Part shown: piece after piece, positions 7,454 through 11,316 of the stretch
Position numbering within the stretch: the stretch's first letter is position 1
Layout: each line of letters starts with the position of its first letter
Assembly (NCBI GenBank): GCA_003024985.2
Contig: PXIH01S0006247.1
Source: Euperipatoides rowelli
Lineage: Eukaryota; Onychophora; Udeonychophora; Euonychophora; Peripatopsidae
Length of the DNA: 11,316 nt
Direction: 5' to 3' (one strand)
Translations under genes and position numbers: made by a program
The notes under the pieces: generated by a model
The model's database searches: none
What the model was told of the DNA's origin: nothing
Seen by the model: only the letters and a program-made list of their open reading frames with translations

Positions 7454-7972
7454 TTGTTGATTTTTCTTGACCCCTACATCACTCATCCACTTATCAATTC
7501 ATTACCCTGCACTTATAACCTCGCATCGAAAAGTACCAACACCACCAACCTTCCAAGAGGTTATGGGCCCATGATGGTAGAGGCCCGAAGATTCCGACAT
7601 GACCATCGAAGAATGGGGACACTTGCTCGAAACCCCCAATCCCAAGTTCTTACTGACTCAGAGGCCAGAGTACACAGCCTATGTGGAAAAAGCATAAGTT
7701 GGAAAGCATTCGTCGGACCTCACATAGTATATACATCCCCCAGAACTAGGATGATGGCCATGGGCACAGGGGATATATTTGTGACCCTCACAACAGGTGA
7801 ACACTGTGGAGAAAAAATGACTAACAAGGGATACCATGTAATTATCGAGAATGGGCAACTGACCATAACAGACACCGAAAACATAATCATGGGAACCCGA
7901 CATGATGGAGGATACCGACTACACTTNAGAGTAAAAGATAACCAGACAGGGCGTATCACACCAGCAAAGTGA
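7454..7972 (+). pseudogene. Copia-type protease/post-protease module A, decayed active site
   Basis: The 172-codon frame is the longest in the window. About residues 68-78 (TDSEARVHSLCG) align in style with the DSGAxxHMC active-site strip of Copia proteases, with the key Gly replaced by Glu. Residues 100-115 (MMAMGTGDIFVTLTTG) match the following G-x-G-x-h strand. Residues 123-157 (TNKGYHVIIENGQLTI and then GTRHDGGYRLH) match the segment that normally precedes the integrase zinc finger. The first 35 codons are AT-rich leader with no recognisable domain. It lies upstream of the zinc knuckle, whereas protease should lie downstream, and a second protease module follows at 8308. So this is either a fragment of another copia element or a rearranged duplicate. 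Codon 158 contains an undetermined base (n at 7927). Family assignment is by pattern recognition only. Confidence 0.5.
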
Positions 7973-8069
7973 TAGACTAAAAAGTCACATCATTCTAATC
8001 ATGAGACCAGAGCACTACTCACACTACAAGCCCAACAAGACAAATGTTAAAAAACCTCCCAAATAATAA

Positions 8070-8252
8070 TATTGTGAAAAAGTGGGGCATATCTGCAAAG
8101 ATTATTGTTTACTAAAAAACCATACGGCACACGGCAAGTTTACTGGAAAAATACACCCATTGAAACAGGAACATGGAAGTCGGTGTAACAACCTCCAAGC
8201 AATCTTCCCCAGAAACCCACGAAACCAAATTGTACTCTACTGCCAACTGTAG
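8070..8252 (+). pseudogene. Gag zinc-knuckle (CCHC) remnant
   Basis: An open frame of 60 codons without Met begins YCEKVGHICKDYC, the recognisable core of a CCHC nucleic-acid-binding knuckle. Cys (8073), Gly-His (8085-8090) and a terminal Cys (8106) are visible. The first Cys is missing because the frame upstream is stops (TAA TAA), and the spacing after His is one residue long. In copia elements this knuckle closes Gag just before protease, which agrees with the DTG module that starts 200 bp later, though in another frame. The rest of the frame has no domain I recognise. Confidence 0.55.
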
Positions 8253-8701
8253 AACGCTCAATACAGTAAGATTGCAAACAGGCATAACTCCAGGAACCCG
8301 GATTGTAGATACAGGGGCAGCGGACCGTATGAGTAATGACCTGTCAAAAATGCATATTACAAAAGTTCAAACACCCTATCACAGTAAGGTCAGCGAGCGG
8401 ACAGTAAGGTCAGCGAGCGGGGAGCAACACATGGTGAGAAATAATTGAGACTGCCAACTACACCTGAAAGCTAAAGATGGAAGCAATCACCTCATAGATC
8501 TTGAGCGAATAATACACGTTCCTTCGCTGACAACCAACTTGATGTCAGTCGCAAGACAGGGCTATATTCAACAACAGGAAATGCTGCCTGGAAACCCAAG
8601 ACACACAGATGATTCTGGGAAAACTAATTAAACTTCATCCTATAGACCAACCCAGTACCAACATCGGAGAGTGCCCACCTGTGCAGCCACATACGGCATG
8701 A
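8173..8701 (+). pseudogene. Copia-type protease module B with frame breaks
   Basis: The frame at 8173-8448 contains IVDTGAADRMSNDLSKM (active-site Asp-Thr-Gly at 8308-8316, residues 46-48), a standard Copia aspartic protease strip. It continues TVRSASGEQHMV, then a TGA (8446-8448), and in the same frame past it IIHVPSLTTNLMSV (to 8550), the hallmark hVPxLxxNLhSV. Around 8576 the coding sense moves to another frame (CCLETQDTQMILGKLIKLHP), which is the strand usually following NLhSV, and ends at a TGA (8699-8701). A 20-bp tandem duplication (8381-8420) lies between the active site and the TVRSASG strand. Catalytic residues are intact but the reading frame is not, so no working protein is expected from this copy. 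Confidence 0.7.
8381..8420 (+). repeat. Perfect 20-bp tandem duplication
   Basis: ACAGTAAGGTCAGCGAGCGG occurs twice back to back (8381-8400 and 8401-8420). The unit is not a multiple of three, so the two copies are read in different frames. Confidence 0.97.
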
Positions 8702-9071
8702 CAAATTGGGACACCGTAACGTCACCTATATAGATATGATGAAGAAAGAAAAAATGGCAGGAGGGGACATCACAGAATACGACAAAGGAATATGGAACTC
8801 TTGTGTCATAGCAAAGATGACAAATTCACATTTCAAGGCCAACACCAAAAAGAGAGCGACAAAAACATTCCAAGTGTTACATCCCGATTTAACTGAAAGC
8901 CGCAGTGTAGTATTCTCTCGTCTTAATAAACCCAACAGCGAACTTCCAAATCCACATACCAAAACACCTAGTGAGGATACTCAATTCCACAAGGAAGAAG
9001 CAGAAAATGACATCGAAGCAACAGCTGAAAAGACCACAGGAGAAAAAATATGGGCCCAACATCCAAAATAA
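8646..9071 (+). pseudogene. Pre-integrase zinc finger fused to post-integrase segment (integrase core deleted)
   Basis: From after a TAG at 8643 the frame carries HDKLGHRN (8697-8720), the first half of the HHCC finger in the gag-pre-integrase domain. It then has SCVIAKMTNSHFK, where the second Cys is replaced by Ala, and FQVLHPDL (to 8891), the start of the integrase core with its first Asp. Directly after this comes TESRSVVFSRLN, which corresponds to the SRDVxFxE motif found downstream of the integrase core. The catalytic domain between them (normally well over 100 residues) is therefore missing. The frame ends at 9071, just after a run of six A, where the coding sense passes to the next frame. 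Confidence 0.65.
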
Positions 9072-9240
9072 TAATTTCAGCCAACCGGAAGAAAATGATG
9101 ACATCACTGAAAACAACACAGATGAGGACAATGTATTTGATAACACTCCTAGAAGGTCAACAAGAAGGTACCTGGAACATGCACCAAAGATCATCACATA
9201 TGGACAAATGGGGGTGTCAAGGTCAGCCAGACAAGACTAA
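9050..9240 (+). pseudogene. Copia hinge (RRSTR) segment, reverse transcriptase missing
   Basis: This frame contains an acidic Asn/Asp/Glu-rich stretch followed by TPRRSTRRYLEHAPKIITYG (RRSTR at 9151-9165). A basic RRSxR motif after an acidic linker is the usual lead-in to Copia reverse transcriptase. The frame then closes at 9240, and the polypurine tract begins 60 bp later, so reverse transcriptase and RNase H are absent. Coding sense arrives here from the preceding frame by a shift near 9045-9050. Confidence 0.55.
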
Positions 9241-9299
9241 TTCAACAAGAAGTAACGACCAACTTAAAAGTCACACCCCCGACCAATCAGACAGCCATT

Positions 9300-9311
9300 A
9301 AGGGGGAGTGT
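9300..9311 (+). promoter_or_regulatory. Polypurine tract of the copia-like element
   Basis: AAGGGGGAGTGT immediately precedes the 3' LTR start TGTAATTTT (9312). Such a tract primes plus-strand DNA synthesis in LTR retrotransposons. The LTR may begin with the TGTTGT at 9309. Confidence 0.75.
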
Positions 9312-10617
9312 TGTAATTTTGGTACAAATGGTGAATATTTGAAGAGTACTGTAAATAATTGTGATAACAGTGTACAAACATTCTGTACCTACATTTAAAA
9401 ATTGCATTAATGTCAATGTTATGATTAGTGTTGAATATTTTAGTATTAGTTATTATAGTAATATCACAATAGTTTTTGTTCATAACTATAGTTAATCACG
9501 AGTGCATAATTTATTTAATGTTATTTTGCGATTTAAAATTACTATTTTTGGTTACATGTAATAGTTTTACATTATTGTAAAATACTTATTACATTTAGTA
9601 ATAATTGATGTGTAATATCTTTGAATGCATGCCATTAACTAAGATACAGTATATGCTCAGTTATCTTTCCAGTCATCTCATTCTAACGAGATGTTTATGA
9701 GACCTTGATACAGTTCAACAGTTAGCAGCACATGGTATGATCGCCATGTTCTCCATCTAATAAGATGAAGTAGTATTTCACCAACATCCACTAAGTAGTG
9801 GATAAAATACGATGATACAGTAAGTCTATTAATTTACGATTAGTAATACTGTAATTCTTATAGATGATCAGGGAGCCAAGGCATACTGAGGTAACTATAA
9901 ATTACGTTATTACAGGATCAGTTAGCTAGGCCTGTATGGGTAACATTTATTTAGAAGTATCCAGCAAGATACCTATTATTATTTGAATGCTATTTATATT
10001 GATATAAATTTAGTACGATCATAACATGAAAATATATGCCATAAGCACGTTAAATACAAGAATTACTATTGCTCCACTTATGCATAAGACCTACGGACAA
10101 GTAGGCATTCACGTTGATAAAGATAAGTTTATCATTGATCACAAGCAAGAAATAGGAACAAACCCCTAATAGAATATAGGAATCTAATTAATGTTACATT
10201 TCAAGAATGTAAGAGTATTTGTACTCAAGTAATAAAATATTGCATTGAATATTTACGATAGCTAAGGCTAAATTAAAGTTACTGAAGCATACACCCAGGC
10301 TTACTCCATATCATTACATTACAGTAAGATTCTTGCAACAATGCACAACAATTATAATTAAAGATGAAAAATGTAATCATTATCTACAGTTTAATTTAAT
10401 GTTCCTATCATATGTTACAGTACAGAATCACGAAGTCAATTCATATTGTTCATCAGTTACGATCATATTGCTTTCATAAATAGCCATCGTTATTATTAAT
10501 CATCTTATATTGCATTGTTAATCTGTCCAATACTCACAAGCATTGTAAGCACAGACACAAGTCAATATTGTACTCATTACAGTACACAAGAAATGTAAAT
10601 ATCCATATTATCATACA
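9312..10617 (+). repeat. 3' LTR of the copia-like element, cut by a gypsy insertion
   Basis: This is collinear with the 5' LTR (for example GTTACATTTCAAGAATGTAA at 10192 and 5909). It lacks the hAT insert and keeps the empty site near 10430. Homology to the 5' copy stops at ATCATACA (10617), where TGTAGTG, the start of a gypsy LTR, begins. The remaining part of this LTR should lie beyond the gypsy element, outside the window. Confidence 0.8.
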
Positions 10618-10838
10618 TGTAGTGTATTAATTACATACAGTAATTAAACACAGCTTAACTAATATATAGTCTATATACAGGCAAATGTATTGTGCGCATG
10701 CAATATATTAGATTATTGTTATGTTCTGTAACTGAGCTAAGAGCTCTAATGTTATCCCCGGTTTAATAAATGTCCTAGTTCTTATAAGCTTGTGATGATC
10801 ATTTGAGAGAACCCACAGACACACAGCAGGATATAACA
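10618..10838 (+). repeat. 5' LTR of a Ty3/gypsy element (221 bp)
   Basis: It starts TGTAGTGTATTAATTAC and ends GGATATAACA, the usual TGTAGT...ATAACA style of small metazoan gypsy LTRs. It contains GGTTTAATAAATG (polyadenylation-like AATAAA near 10766). The left boundary is independently set by the point where the two copia LTRs stop matching. A gypsy Gag frame follows in the same orientation. Confidence 0.7.
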
Positions 10839-10856
10839 GTGACGACGGGTTTGATT
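10839..10856 (+). promoter_or_regulatory. Gypsy primer-binding-site region
   Basis: GTGACGACGGGTTTGATT directly follows the LTR end ATAACA. Many animal gypsy elements have a GTGGCGACGAGG-like string at this place, and this reads as a slightly altered version. The priming tRNA is not identified. Confidence 0.5.
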
Positions 10857-10891
10857 AGTTTTCTTTTTTTTTTTAAAAAAAAATAAATAAA

Positions 10892-11077
10892 TTCTCAAGC
10901 TTTGATCCAAGCAGGATAACCTGGACTAGATATTCAGAACAATTAAAACTAATTTTAATTGCTAATGATGTTAAGGGAGAGAAGATAATTCCTACGATTT
11001 TAACATGTATTGGGGATAAAACATATAGCTTATTATGTGATTTAGTTGCTCCTATGAAACCAACAGAAAAATCTCTA
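10892..11077 (+). pseudogene. Gypsy Gag N-terminus, truncated
   Basis: An open frame without visible start codon reads FDPSRITWTRYSEQLKLILI and then AND, followed by LTCIGDKTYSLLCDLVAPMK and PTEKS. This pattern (FxPxxxxWxxYxExLxxxxxAN ... IGxxxYxLLxxLxxPxKP) is diagnostic of the capsid region of Ty3/gypsy Gag in animals. Upstream, a T-run/A-run block (10861-10891) occupies the place where the start Met should be. After Ser (11074) the frame runs into (TTTA)n and is lost, so only about 60 of the several hundred expected residues remain in view. The rest of the element may resume beyond the window. Confidence 0.8.
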
Positions 11078-11316
11078 TTTATTTATTTATTTATTTATTT
11101 ACAACCTCAAAACAACGGCCACGAGGACCAATAACAGTTTTGATACAATTAAAAATATATATATATATAAACATCATTATCATATGATACATTAATAATA
11201 AAAAGACAAAATCATAATTTAGGGTAAAGGAATAAGCCCTAAAAATACACATAAAAAAAAAAAAAAAATAAACAAATTATACAATATTATCAAGAATATG
11301 TAGACATAATATATAC
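11075..11316 (-). mobile_element. Possible 3' end of a non-LTR retroposon, minus orientation
   Basis: The gypsy Gag is cut at a (TTTA)6 tract (about 11075-11101), which on the minus strand is an (AAAT)n tail as left by CR1/L2-like LINEs or their SINEs. The next sequence (ACAACCTCAAAACAACGG and CCACGAGGACC) is not gypsy-like and is unlike its AT-rich surroundings. An (AT)n run (about 11154-11169) and A-runs follow. No open frame is visible within the window, and the family is not recognised. Confidence 0.35.

Larger units (their letters stand above)
4961..10617 (+). mobile_element. Ty1/copia-like LTR retrotransposon, internally deleted and nested with other elements
   Basis: Two direct repeats beginning TGTAATTTTGGTACAAATG (4961 and 9312) flank an internal region with Copia-type pol fragments in order: zinc knuckle, protease, pre-integrase, start of integrase, hinge. 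A polypurine tract AAGGGGGAG abuts the 3' repeat. The internal region is only about 2 kb, and reverse transcriptase and RNase H are absent. The element is interrupted by a hAT (6155-6994) in the 5' LTR and a gypsy element (from 10618) in the 3' LTR, so its right end is outside the window and the target duplication cannot be checked. By eye LTR identity is a little over 90% in aligned parts, implying an old insertion. Internal base composition is clearly less AT-rich than the flanks. Confidence 0.75.

Noticed and set aside
7679-7959. Minus-strand open frames opposite the copia module A
   Set aside because: Shadows of the plus-strand coding sequence, with no domain of their own.
8726-9197. Minus-strand frames opposite the pre-integrase and hinge segments
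   Set aside because: Antisense shadows of plus-strand pol remnants whose motifs are recognisable on the plus strand.
9298-9483. Minus-strand 61-codon frame at the start of the 3' LTR
   Set aside because: Lies across the polypurine tract and LTR; Asn/Tyr/Ile-rich chance translation.
1-11316. CRISPR array, bacterial operon, or phage/defence system
   Set aside because: No spaced direct repeats, no ribosome-site-spaced genes; composition, splice sites and transposon types are eukaryotic.

Overview
The window is eukaryotic, almost certainly metazoan, nuclear DNA. It is very AT-rich with many homopolymer runs, has no compact operon-like coding, shows splice-site-bounded exon-like segments, and is packed with transposable elements of types typical of animal genomes (hAT, piggyBac-like, pogo-like, Ty1/copia-like, Ty3/gypsy). 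I cannot name the species; a marine invertebrate is a guess. No complete intact gene is visible, and no rRNA, tRNA or CRISPR.

Left part (1-4275): a hAT terminus is cut by the left edge (1-34). Beyond it lies AT-rich DNA with a few fragments that look like exons of an unidentified host gene: an exon-like block at 1626-1830 (a T-run frameshift, then a strong GTAAGT donor), a 238-bp near-perfect palindrome at 2901-3138 in which each arm carries the same intron end plus exon start, and a short minus-strand exon-like segment at 3833-3897 with textbook splice sites. A tRNA-like SINE candidate sits at 2409-2596. A TTAA-flanked piggyBac-like MITE occupies 4276-4873.

Right part (4961 to end): a nested set of transposons. 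The outer element is a Ty1/copia-like LTR retrotransposon with very long LTRs (5' copy 4961 to at least 7192, 3' copy 9312-10617) around a short, decayed internal region (about 7450-9311). The internal region keeps a zinc-knuckle, protease, pre-integrase and hinge fragments but lacks the integrase core, reverse transcriptase and RNase H, so it could only have moved with help from other elements. It also appears to hold two different protease-type modules. The 5' LTR was hit by an 840-bp non-autonomous hAT element (6155-6994) with a perfect 8-bp target duplication, and the 3' LTR preserves the empty site. Inside the hAT sits a probable pogo-like MITE with a strong hairpin. The 3' LTR was hit by a Ty3/gypsy element (221-bp LTR 10618-10838, primer-site region, Gag start), whose Gag is broken after about 60 codons by what looks like the (AAAT)n tail of an inverted non-LTR retroposon.

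Relative ages follow from the nesting: copia-like element first; hAT and gypsy later; pogo-like and retroposon pieces inside those. Nothing here points to a working novel system. The most unusual objects are the exon-bearing palindrome and the two-protease, internally deleted copia derivative.
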